A DNA stretch of 51,592 nucleotides from Verrucomicrobiota bacterium JB024 (GTDB lineage: Bacteria > Verrucomicrobiota > Verrucomicrobiia > Opitutales > Cerasicoccaceae): contig JAUTCS010000004.1 of assembly GCA_030673825.1 (NCBI GenBank), positions 1-51,592 of the forward strand, read 5' to 3'. Positions 28,654 to 36,762 of the stretch are shown one piece after another. Made by a program: the position numbers and the translations under genes. The notes beneath the pieces are model-generated. The model did no database searches. It worked only from the letters and a program-made list of their open reading frames with translations, and was not told the origin of the DNA. Every line of letters begins with the position of its first letter. Positions within the stretch are counted from its first letter, which is position 1.

Positions 28654-29002
28654 GGGGGTGTTCCGGATTCGACCCGGAGCCGTAGGGTAAGGCTGCATGC
28701 CGGAGATGATGGTTGGCTCCGTATCAAATCCATCACACCTATAAATGGCGAAGAACAATACGCCATGGCTGCCTAATTAACGCAGTCACGCAGAAGGGCT
28801 GATACCTGTTAGGCCTGGAAGCGATCATCTAGCAGGCATAGTTCGCTCCGGGTTCCCGGGGGCGGGCCGTACTCAAACAGGGTTCTCGCGGCTCGGCAGC
28901 GCGCTCCATCGCGTCCGTTCCGTTAAACCAAATATGCAGCTAAGCATGTAGACGCTTTGTCTGAAACCTCCGGGCACGCGGGTTCGACTCCCGCCACCTC
29001 CA
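28654..29002 (+). ncRNA. ssrA: tmRNA (SsrA)
   Basis: A 349-base transfer-messenger RNA that rescues stalled ribosomes. The 5' end GGGGGTGTTCCGGATTCGAC and the 3' T-arm and acceptor (GGGTTCGACTCCCG, then CCACCTCCA) are typical, and the acceptor halves pair 7 of 7 with one G-U. The tag frame is at 28744-28776: resume codon AAT, encoding NGEEQYAMAA then TAA, so the degradation tag would be A-NGEEQYAMAA, 11 residues as in E. coli. The 3' CCA is not in the DNA: the discriminator A is followed by CGG. A phage gene fragment begins at once after it, as expected when an element has integrated at ssrA. The start base is inferred from the acceptor pairing. Confidence 0.95.
28989..29002 (+). other. Candidate attL in the tmRNA 3' end
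   Basis: TCCCGCCACCTCCA, the last 14 bases of the tmRNA gene, is repeated exactly in direct orientation at 42014-42027. The 3' ends of tmRNA genes are well-known integration sites. The repeat brackets the AT-rich island. Confidence 0.6.
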
Positions 29003-29308
29003 CGGTGACGAAATCCTTTCCGTCGAAGGCTACGTGGTGGGCGCGGACGGCACCGTGACGCTGGCCAACCTGCGACGCGGGCGTTTCGGCACGCTGGCCG
29101 TGGACCACGAAGTGGGGGAGCGGGCGTTTCTGGTGAGCCGCGAGCACCTGCATGTGCTGCGTAGCTACGGCTTCCAGCAGGGCAGCTCTCATTACTTCAA
29201 GTCCACTTCCTACACTATTGCGAAGGAGCAGGACATCGCCACCCTCTCATCCTGCCGCTGGAGATACCCGAGCCTGAGCCGCCGGTTGACACAGATCCCG
29301 AAGGGTAA
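29003..29308 (+). pseudogene. C-terminal remnant of a phage tail-tip (J/host-specificity-like) protein
   Basis: Immediately after the tmRNA the frame starting at 29004 is open without a start codon and reads GDEILSVEGYVVGADGTVTL then ANLRRGRFGTLAVDHEVGER, which resembles the C-terminal part of phage and gene-transfer-agent tail-tip proteins. Around 29200-29245 the good reading switches frame, ending LPLEIPEPEPPVDTDPEG with TAA at 29306-29308, just upstream of the holin-like gene. So it lacks its 5' part and seems frameshifted. The family call rests on recall of the LRRGRFGT-type motif, not on a search. Confidence 0.6.
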
Positions 29309-29328
29309 CCTCAACCTAAAGGATCATT

Positions 29329-29793
29329 ATGGACCCGGTCATCACAGAAATGGCGGCGAGCGCCGTCGCAGGCGGACTCTTTCAGGGAGTCTCCGAAGTC
29401 TTCAAGCTCGGACAGGGCTTCATCACCACGCTACGCGACGTGGCGATCTCCAATAACGAGCAGGCCCGTAAGAACGCGGAACTGAACAACGCGAATGCCA
29501 ATGCTGCCGCCAAGCGTACTCAGCCTTGGCTCACCGCCACGCTGGCCATCATCGTTATCGTGGCGGCGTTCCTCCTGCCGTTTGTGGCTGGTTGGATCGA
29601 CATGCCGACCCAGATCGTCAGCGACGAGGTACCGTTCTCCATGCTCTGGGGCCTGATCACCTTCGGGGGCGGCAAGATCGTCACACAGGCTCAGGGCTTC
29701 GTCCAAGGGCCGGAGTTCTGGAGCACCGTTCGCATGGTCGCTGGCTTCGTCTTCGGCGTCAAAGCTGTCTCCACCGGAGCGCGGTTGTTTTGA
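29329..29793 (+). CDS. Holin-like phage protein (3TM type)
   Basis: A 154-residue protein with a helical N-terminus (MDPVITEMAASAVAGGLFQG), a hydrophilic stretch rich in N and A (NNEQARKNAELNNANANAAA), and three hydrophobic segments (TLAIIVIVAAFLLPFVAGW, FSMLWGLITFGGGKIV, MVAGFVFGVKAVSTGA). This resembles the 3TM phage holin family, which forms membrane holes for lysis. It starts 20 bases after the tail remnant, in the usual phage order of tail genes then lysis genes. No endolysin follows, so it is probably a surviving piece of the prophage. Confidence 0.75.
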   Translation: MDPVITEMAASAVAGGLFQGVSEVFKLGQGFITTLRDVAISNNEQARKNAELNNANANAAAKRTQPWLTATLAIIVIVAAFLLPFVAGWIDMPTQIVSDEVPFSMLWGLITFGGGKIVTQAQGFVQGPEFWSTVRMVAGFVFGVKAVSTGARLF

Positions 29794-29855
29794 GGTGGAA
29801 ATCGTATTTTCTGCTGGCTGTATGCCTTGTCGGCATGTAGCTGATTTATGCTTAA

Positions 29856-30764
29856 ATGATCGCTGCTCAGGATAATTCCAATAGATCGCCCAGGCGGCTT
29901 ATTATCATGGCCGGAATTGGATTGCTGATGTTGCTGGTCCCCCTGGTAATAATCATGTCCCAGGGGGACGATGAGGCCGAAGCGGAAGTTGTGAAAACGC
30001 CGCCACCGGTCCCGAAGGAGAGCGTTGATACCTCCGGGGACGAGGCTGAGGAGGTAGAAACGCTGGCTATCGACGTGCAAGACCCAGAACTACTCCGTTT
30101 GATTCGAGCCCATCTTGAAGCGCTTGGGGGCTTGGACCGCTTAGGTGAGTCCAACAGCCTCATTGCATCGGGTACGATCCGCCGTGGCACGAATGAAATT
30201 CCTTTTACGGTTGTGCGAAAGCGGCCTCGTTTTTGGATGGTCTCTTCCCAACTGGGAGACAAGGAGCGGACGGATTATTATAACGGGAGCCAGGCTTGGC
30301 GTCAGGAGCAATCGGCTCTGTCGGGCCGCAAGACTGTCAGCGACATCAGTGGAACGAAGTTGGATAGTATCCGTGCGACAGCGGATATTGACGACCCAAT
30401 TGTACGGGTTGTTTTAGCCGAATCGTACCCCGGCCATCCAGAGCAGTTGGACATTCGGTTAGAGGGAGGCGGTACCTTCGAAGGTAACTCTGGCTATTGG
30501 ATTATCGTGGGCGACGATCTGGGGGCAGAGCGCCGGGTATTTTTGGATGGGGAAAGCTTCCTCATCGACCGCATGGAGATCTCTTATGCGGGCCGAACCA
30601 CGGCCATTCGTTATGACGACTACCGTGAGGTAGACGGGCTGATGTTGCCGTTCCGCACGACGACGACCAATTCTGATACGATTATTTCGACGGTGGAGGT
30701 TGTTGAGCGTTATCGAATGGGTGAGATTGTTTTTGAGGCGGTTTTTACGCCTGCCTCCCAGTGA
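29856..30764 (+). CDS. Membrane-anchored protein with LolA-like (lipoprotein-carrier) domain
   Basis: A 302-residue protein with an N-terminal membrane anchor (LIIMAGIGLLMLLVPLVIIM, residues 16-35), an acidic linker to about residue 75, and a beta-rich domain. That domain begins LIRAHLEALGGLDRLGESNS, followed by ASGTIRR and later YNGSQAWRQEQS, FLDGESFLIDRMEIS and DYREVDGLMLPFRTTTT. This is the pattern of LolA/MucB-like outer-membrane lipoprotein-sorting proteins, in which a half-barrel binds a lipid or acyl chain. I infer the fold from these phrases. It is convergent, by 6 bases, with a HEAT-like gene and is the first gene after the phage remnants. Confidence 0.7.
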   Translation: MIAAQDNSNRSPRRLIIMAGIGLLMLLVPLVIIMSQGDDEAEAEVVKTPPPVPKESVDTSGDEAEEVETLAIDVQDPELLRLIRAHLEALGGLDRLGESNSLIASGTIRRGTNEIPFTVVRKRPRFWMVSSQLGDKERTDYYNGSQAWRQEQSALSGRKTVSDISGTKLDSIRATADIDDPIVRVVLAESYPGHPEQLDIRLEGGGTFEGNSGYWIIVGDDLGAERRVFLDGESFLIDRMEISYAGRTTAIRYDDYREVDGLMLPFRTTTTNSDTIISTVEVVERYRMGEIVFEAVFTPASQ

Positions 30765-30770
30765 GTCATT

Positions 30771-31691
30771 CTAATGCGTAGCGATGGAGTGGGGCGGAGT
30801 TAACCGCTCTTTAATCTGCTCCTGGGCGTGAATGGTTGCCCAAAACAGTTCCGGGGTGCTGGCCTCCTGTTCGTTCAGCAAAGGCAAATCTTCGTTCGTG
30901 CCGATGGCCCCCAGTGCTTGAATGGCTTTGAGCTTGATCGCGTCTGAGCCGGGGTGACGGATTTGGTCCCGGACGTAGGGGAGCATATCAGTTAGCCGAA
31001 GTTCAGCAATGACTTGCAGTGCACATGCCTGATTGTATTCGGGAAGATTTGGAGTATCGATTAGGACCTCGATCTGATCTTCAAGGTATTTGCTGCCGAC
31101 CAGTTCCGGGTGACGGGAGTGTAGGTAGGCACCCGCGAGTAGGGCGGTGCCCTGGAGGTTGGCTTGATTTTTCTGGAGGGCGATATCCAGCAACTGACGG
31201 AGCTGTTCAGGATTGGCGGGGTGCCCAAGACTGATCAATTGATCGAGCCGGGTTATCGAAGCCCGCAGGGCGAAATCTTTTTGGGCAATGGACTGGGCCG
31301 GTTCGAGGATAATAGTGTTGGTCTGCTCAAGGATTTCGGACGGATCAGCAACGGATTTCACCCATCGGTCGAAAGCCAGATTTTGGAGTTCGATGGCTTC
31401 CTGGCTTGAGGGGGAATCAATTGCCCGACGAATGAGGGCTTGATAAAAATCGACTAATTGAGAGGAGGGCGGCATCGTCTGAAGCAGTAATATCCGTTCT
31501 TTAGTTGTCGTGGCATTAGCGAAGGCCGTTTGGAGTGTCTCAACGTTTTCCTGATTCAAGTCCTTGAGTGGAGTTGTCATTTGAGGTTGAGGCGTCTGTT
31601 GATGTGGTCGGTTGAGGAAAATCAACCCGAAAATAAAAAGGACCAGTAGTGAGTTGACGGCAGAAAGAATAATCAGTGATCGGCGGCTCAT
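30771..31691 (-). CDS. Membrane-anchored HEAT-like solenoid protein
   Basis: A 306-residue protein with an N-terminal membrane segment (LIILSAVNSLLVLFIFGLIF) and an all-helical body. The last 150 residues have the helix-pair rhythm of HEAT repeats (YNQACALQVIAELRLTDMLP, IKLKAIQALGAIGTNEDLPL). It is similar in order and phrasing to the protein at 36763-37764 (QKDFALRASI against IRDYALQHLS; ACALQVIAEL against ASALQVLSRF), so the two are paralogues. It diverges from the surface-protein operon across an AT-rich 180-base region and may share its regulation. Likely a scaffold facing the periplasm; no substrate can be named. Confidence 0.75.
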   Translation of the reverse strand: MSRRSLIILSAVNSLLVLFIFGLIFLNRPHQQTPQPQMTTPLKDLNQENVETLQTAFANATTTKERILLLQTMPPSSQLVDFYQALIRRAIDSPSSQEAIELQNLAFDRWVKSVADPSEILEQTNTIILEPAQSIAQKDFALRASITRLDQLISLGHPANPEQLRQLLDIALQKNQANLQGTALLAGAYLHSRHPELVGSKYLEDQIEVLIDTPNLPEYNQACALQVIAELRLTDMLPYVRDQIRHPGSDAIKLKAIQALGAIGTNEDLPLLNEQEASTPELFWATIHAQEQIKERLTPPHSIATH

Positions 31692-31871
31692 GGGGTTGAT
31701 TAGTAAATATTATTCAAAGTAATATATATTCTAAAAATATTATTTTGAATTTTGGCGTCAGGTGAATGCTGAGCAAATGGTTATGAATATGTAAAAACAT
31801 AAATAAACAACATTTATATTACAATATGTACTTGACCATCCTTTGTGACGCAGCCATACCCAGCGTCAACC
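31692..31871. promoter_or_regulatory. AT-rich divergent promoter region of the surface-protein cluster
   Basis: This 180-base region lies between the minus-strand HEAT-like gene and the plus-strand operon. It is the most AT-rich stretch of the area and has several TATA-like hexamers (TATATT, TATTAT, TATAAT-like) and short inverted A/T runs. I cannot pick one promoter with confidence. Confidence 0.4.
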
Positions 31872-32069
31872 ATGAAACCCCGTTTACTCCCTGTTTTAAT
31901 TCCTTTTCTGGTTGCTCCTTCCATTGCTCTCGCCGGAGAGCAATCTAAGGGAACCCTCATCATGATGAGTTCCCTTGGCGGCTGGGTGCTGCTTACCTGC
32001 GGATACATGTTTGTCCGCGAGGTTCAGCGTGCCCGGCAGGATCGCAATAAGAAGCAAGACGATCAATAA
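31872..32069 (+). CDS. Small exported single-span membrane protein
   Basis: A 65-residue protein starting at ATG 31872 (a GTG nine codons upstream is also in frame). It has a signal peptide (PRLLPVLIPFLVAPSIALAG), a second hydrophobic segment (LIMMSSLGGWVLLTCGYMFV) and a highly charged tail (REVQRARQDRNKKQDDQ). It is 20 bases upstream of the giant gene and probably the first gene of the operon. I do not recognise the family; size and place suggest a small partner or assembly factor for the secreted protein that follows. Confidence 0.6.
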   Translation: MKPRLLPVLIPFLVAPSIALAGEQSKGTLIMMSSLGGWVLLTCGYMFVREVQRARQDRNKKQDDQ

Positions 32070-32089
32070 CTCAACGCGAGAGGCAAGCC

Positions 32090-35000
32090 ATGCATGCGTT
32101 GAGACTGCGTTCGTCAAGTTACGTCTGTTGGCGTAAATTATGTTTGTTTGTCGTACTGAATGTCCACTTGATGGTATTTGGGGATAATGCGAATTTGCCT
32201 TATGCTACGGACTTTGAGCAGGAGGAAGGATACCAGCTTGGCTTGGTTGAAAGCGGAGAGGGTTGGTACTTGGAATCAGGTTTGGAGGGCGAAATCCTCT
32301 CTGGCGGTGCCTCAGGGGCGCAATCGCTCAGCTTGGGCGGGGGCCAATGGATAACCTTTGACGCGAATAGTTCGGCCCCCTTGACGGTGACTTGGGTCGA
32401 TCTTTTTATGAAGCCCGTCTTCGTCGAGGTGGGCGAATTGCCGGAAGTCATCAGCACCGAGCAATCGGCGGTGACTGGCTTTGTAAAGATTGACACTCAG
32501 GGCGAAGTTTACGCGGTGAATGGCGATGGGCTTGGCGGCGGTGCCTGGGTTCCCTCCGGACAGCGCACAGCGTTGACGGACAATATTGCCCAGGATTGGA
32601 TTCGGCTGACCTACCGCATCGATTATGCCACCAAAACGTGGGACCTCTTTGTTGACGGACAGATGGCGTTGGCGGACTTGGGATTTTTAGACAACACACT
32701 GAACGCTTTTTCCCAATTTGCGATTCGTTCGGATGCCGAAGACCCGACAGCCTTTGACTTTTTCTATGCCGGAGAGGGAAACCCACTGTTTGTTGATACC
32801 TCGAACGACGGCTTGCCCGATGCCTGGGCGGTCTCTCAGGGACTGAACCCCAGTGCCAACAACCGCTATGGTGACGATGACATGGACGGGTTAGATAACC
32901 TGGCCGAATACATGCTTTCGACAAGAACGGATAACGCCGACACGGACGGAGACGGAGTCAGCGATGGTATGGAGTATGCGTTAGGTGAGGACCCACTGAC
33001 AGCCGACAACTATGCTTTGAACGTCTTGCCGTTTGCGGACGGATTTGAAACCTACGATGTTGGTTTGCCACCGTTGCTCAATGGCTGGGCGGTGGCCGGA
33101 GATACCGTCGAAGTGCAGCAGGGCGATGTGTTCAGCGGGCAGGCGGCATTGAGTGTCGGAGAAGGAGCTACGGTTTCTAACCATTACAATGGTTCCGGCA
33201 ATGCGGTGGTTTGGGTGGATGTCTATCTCAAACCGACGCCTTCGCATGAGACGCCCGAAGTGCCAGAAGATGCCAGCGTCGTTTATTATTTCAATAAGGA
33301 AGGCCAGCCCGTTGCCTTCGACGGCTTGGGCAGCGGATCGGGATTTTGGACCTTGCTGGATGCGGCGACTTCTGCGGATTGGCGGCGAGTAACGGTGAAG
33401 GCAAATTATCAGGCCCAGAGCTACGATATCTACGTGGACGGAGAGCGTCTCGGGGTCGGTCTTGGGTTTGCACATACGCAGCCATTTCTCTCTCGTTTCG
33501 AGGTGCGTGAATCTACCATGGTGGACGATGTCTCCGTCACGACGACCGAACCGGCAGGATTAGACGACGACCGGGACGGCTTGGACAATGCGACGGAAGC
33601 TTCTTTAGGGACAAGCTCCGTGGCCTTCGATAGTGACCAAGACGGGCTAGCGGACTCCTTGGAAGCGCTTTGGGGACTCGATCCGATGGTGGCCGACACC
33701 TCCGTTGCTATACCGACTGAAATTGAGCCGGGTGTCTTCTATTGGGCGACGGCATTCTCCGGCTCTGAAGGCTACGTCAACGGGGCTTTGGGTGGCCAGC
33801 ATGACTGGGCCGCGTCGGGCACGGTCAATGTGAGCGAGGAAGAGGATGTCAGCCTGGAGCAGGCCTCCATGGACGAGCAGTCCTTTGAGCGACTCTTCGG
33901 TGTCGGTGAAAACCGCCGTATCTGGATTACTTTCCGGGCCAAGCTGCTCGTTGGTCCGATGCCGGATGTCAGCGAACTGTCCGAACCGGCGGTTGCGTTG
34001 ATGGGCTTTACCGACCGCGACACGATGGTGGTGTGGGACGAAGCTTCTCAAACGTGGGACGACTTTGCCACGGTTGCTGATCCCACCGAGTGGAACGATT
34101 ACGCTATTTATTTGGATTACGTGAACCAGCAGTGGAGCATTTGCCAAAACGGTGTCCTGCTCGCAAGCGGTTTACCCTTCAAGGACAAGAACCTGACCGT
34201 CTTCTCTCGTTTCAAGGCGCTTCAGGCCCGTTTGGATGAAGAGACCGATCCTCAACATGATCCACTTCAGGCCTCTTTCGACGATGTCACCATTTCCAAT
34301 GCCGAGCCGACCGGTCTTGACTACGACGGTGACGGACTGGATAACGATCTAGAACGCCAACTGGGCTCTGACATTCTCCTCGCCGATACCGATGGCGACG
34401 GGCTCGATGACGCTTGGGAGTATCAGTATGGGTTTAATCTATTGGTCCGTAATGCAAATACCGATGCTGATGGCGATGGCTTGAAGCTTTTGGTCGAGTA
34501 TGAATATGGCACGAACCCATCCGATTCAGACACCGACCATGATGGTTTAAATGACACCATGGAGATCGCATTTTTACGCGATCCAAATAGCAATGAGGAC
34601 GCTGTTCTGGTTGAAAGTGCAGATCCTTGGGTTGTGAAGAATATATCCAATAGCATCGGACTGTCGGTGCGTGTTTATGATGCCATATGGATGGCTTCCA
34701 ATGGGACAGGATTTACCACGCATGGCAGCGACAATGTAAGTTTTGCCTATCAGCAGATTGCCGGTGATTTTGAGTATAGTACAAAAGTGGAATTCCCGGT
34801 CGGTGCTCCAAACACTTGGATGGCTGGGATTATGGTCCGGGAGGATGTAGATGCACGGTCTGCGATGGCTGGAATTCTGATTACGCCGAACGGGACCGTA
34901 TATCAGCAAGACCGGGCCTACTATAAGGGAAAAGTGGGCCGGGTTGGTGACAGTATCATCAAGTCCGCAGTGCCTGGATGGCTCAAAATAAAAAGGCAAG

Positions 35001-36760
35001 GTGACGAAATTTCAGTTTGGTTGTCATCGGATGGCCAACACTGGGATAAGTTTTATAACACAACGTTGGAGCTTTCGGATTCGCTTCTGTGTGGCATGGT
35101 TGTCACATCGGGCGATGCAGAGACAATCGCCGGAGTTGCCTTCTCTGATCACAATTTCGACTACGATGCCGACTCTGATGGGATTCTTGCCTCTGAGGAG
35201 ATTCTCGCGGGGACATCGGATTCTACTGCGGACTCGGACGGGGATCAAATCAGCGACCTTAGGGAGCAGACCGAATTTTACACCGATCCCACTCAAAATG
35301 ATTTGGATGCCCCCATTGTTGTTACCTCCGTCCGTGGGCGTAGTTTGACTGTGGCTTCCGGTTCTTGGGTTGGATATGGGAACGGCAGGTATTGTGATTC
35401 CATTTGCGGAGAACTGGCATGGCAGACCGATCTGTCGGAATCCGGTGTATATCAACTGACAGTGAGTGCTGGTTTTGCTGCGAACGACACCTATGATCCG
35501 GTATTTTCCATTGATGTCGAAGTGGATGGCGAGTTTATCAAAACCTTAAAATTTGATATAGATGACGATTTCGCTCACGATGGGGCTGTCTTGCTTCCTT
35601 GGCTGGCAAGTGGTGAACACGACATCCGCTTGGTCGTGAAAAACACCTACCTCTTCCGGAAAATTTGGGTGAATGATGTAAAATTGGAAGCTATCGGCGG
35701 TGAGGATGCGGATAATGATGGGATCGCTGATTGGGTGAATCGGCTCCTGCTGAGAAACAATGGCGTCGATTCTACAACAATCGAAAGCCGGACTTCTCCT
35801 TTATGCTTAACTGGTATTTCACGCTATCCTGGCTTTACCGAGGTTGATGGAAACGTTGTGGTCCCTGGCCCGAATTATAAATGGCTGAATGAGTGTACTC
35901 TCAATGAAAACGGAGAGACCGTATTCACCATCTCGTTTGAAAATGAAGCACTAACCTCTGAGGTCTCTGCCAGTTGGATGCCTACGAATGTTTTCAATGA
36001 GGCTTCAGACATATACGTCAGGAAGGGAGATTCACTAAAGCTCATGGCCTTGCCCGACGGTAAGGATGCCAACCAGACTGCCCAGATTCATATCGGAGGT
36101 GAGTTGGTATACGAGGGGTTGGCCAGTGGATACGGTGTTTATGAATTCAATGAGGCCGGAGAGTATACCGTTAATGGGATTTATTCCCCCGCCTCAGGTT
36201 CTCAAACAGCTAGTGTCAAGGTTATCGTTGTGGACGCGGCTTTTGCGCCAAGCCCGCTTGCAGTGGTCGACCAGTCGCGTAAATGGAAGTCCAGCGATTT
36301 GCCTGCTGAGTCCGTCGTTGAATCTGATGCCCGGATGATTTTCGAGAACGCTTCTGCTTCTGATTTCAACATCAGGACTGATGCGAGCAGGGACCGTTAT
36401 GTTTGGGCTCGTCTCGGTGAGGATGGCCCCGTGCTTGATCGGCAAGTGATTCGAGGCACTCAAGTGGCTACTTTGGCTAATACTGGATTGTTTGCCGAAC
36501 AGACCTATGAGGACGGTGTTGTTTGTGTTCTGATGCCCGTCGTCGTGGATAATCTAGAAGACGATTTCAGGCTCACGCTTGATATCTTTATTGGCGGTGT
36601 TCTCTTTGAAGACGGAACCACGTTTATGGAGCTTAGTCCGTCTGATTTTGATGAGACCGGCGTTGCCTTTGTCCGCTTCCTAAAATCGCCAGGAAAATCA
36701 GCGACTTGCCATACGGCAAGGGCCTATCAAGACAACTTCTATATTGGCAAAAACAAATAA
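32090..36760 (+). CDS. Giant secreted protein with LamG-like and calcium (TSP3-type) repeats
   Basis: A 1556-residue exported protein (signal peptide CLFVVLNVHLMVFGDNA). Three concanavalin/LamG-like domains alternate with acidic DxDxDG repeats of the thrombospondin type 3 kind: lectin-like at about 38-235, 310-480 and 550-740; calcium repeats near 245-300 (DTDGDGVSDG), 490-530 (DSDQDGLADS), 743-835 (DTDGDGLDDAW), 1025-1070 and 1205 (DADNDGIADW). A fourth lectin-like domain (DUF1349-like, about 845-1020) and carbohydrate-binding-like domains (1085-1200, 1290-1370) follow. There is no membrane anchor or sorting tail that I recognise. It is probably a rod-like, calcium-stabilised adhesin or glycan binder on the cell surface. 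Its 3' half is richer in A/T than its 5' half. The next gene starts 2 bases later. Confidence 0.85.
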   Translation: MHALRLRSSSYVCWRKLCLFVVLNVHLMVFGDNANLPYATDFEQEEGYQLGLVESGEGWYLESGLEGEILSGGASGAQSLSLGGGQWITFDANSSAPLTVTWVDLFMKPVFVEVGELPEVISTEQSAVTGFVKIDTQGEVYAVNGDGLGGGAWVPSGQRTALTDNIAQDWIRLTYRIDYATKTWDLFVDGQMALADLGFLDNTLNAFSQFAIRSDAEDPTAFDFFYAGEGNPLFVDTSNDGLPDAWAVSQGLNPSANNRYGDDDMDGLDNLAEYMLSTRTDNADTDGDGVSDGMEYALGEDPLTADNYALNVLPFADGFETYDVGLPPLLNGWAVAGDTVEVQQGDVFSGQAALSVGEGATVSNHYNGSGNAVVWVDVYLKPTPSHETPEVPEDASVVYYFNKEGQPVAFDGLGSGSGFWTLLDAATSADWRRVTVKANYQAQSYDIYVDGERLGVGLGFAHTQPFLSRFEVRESTMVDDVSVTTTEPAGLDDDRDGLDNATEASLGTSSVAFDSDQDGLADSLEALWGLDPMVADTSVAIPTEIEPGVFYWATAFSGSEGYVNGALGGQHDWAASGTVNVSEEEDVSLEQASMDEQSFERLFGVGENRRIWITFRAKLLVGPMPDVSELSEPAVALMGFTDRDTMVVWDEASQTWDDFATVADPTEWNDYAIYLDYVNQQWSICQNGVLLASGLPFKDKNLTVFSRFKALQARLDEETDPQHDPLQASFDDVTISNAEPTGLDYDGDGLDNDLERQLGSDILLADTDGDGLDDAWEYQYGFNLLVRNANTDADGDGLKLLVEYEYGTNPSDSDTDHDGLNDTMEIAFLRDPNSNEDAVLVESADPWVVKNISNSIGLSVRVYDAIWMASNGTGFTTHGSDNVSFAYQQIAGDFEYSTKVEFPVGAPNTWMAGIMVREDVDARSAMAGILITPNGTVYQQDRAYYKGKVGRVGDSIIKSAVPGWLKIKRQGDEISVWLSSDGQHWDKFYNTTLELSDSLLCGMVVTSGDAETIAGVAFSDHNFDYDADSDGILASEEILAGTSDSTADSDGDQISDLREQTEFYTDPTQNDLDAPIVVTSVRGRSLTVASGSWVGYGNGRYCDSICGELAWQTDLSESGVYQLTVSAGFAANDTYDPVFSIDVEVDGEFIKTLKFDIDDDFAHDGAVLLPWLASGEHDIRLVVKNTYLFRKIWVNDVKLEAIGGEDADNDGIADWVNRLLLRNNGVDSTTIESRTSPLCLTGISRYPGFTEVDGNVVVPGPNYKWLNECTLNENGETVFTISFENEALTSEVSASWMPTNVFNEASDIYVRKGDSLKLMALPDGKDANQTAQIHIGGELVYEGLASGYGVYEFNEAGEYTVNGIYSPASGSQTASVKVIVVDAAFAPSPLAVVDQSRKWKSSDLPAESVVESDARMIFENASASDFNIRTDASRDRYVWARLGEDGPVLDRQVIRGTQVATLANTGLFAEQTYEDGVVCVLMPVVVDNLEDDFRLTLDIFIGGVLFEDGTTFMELSPSDFDETGVAFVRFLKSPGKSATCHTARAYQDNFYIGKNK

Positions 36761-36762
36761 CG

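Noticed and set aside
32090-36760. CRISPR-like or tandem DNA repeats in the giant gene
   Set aside because: The repetition is at protein level (DxDxDG motifs) with divergent codons; there are no regular spacers or identical repeats.
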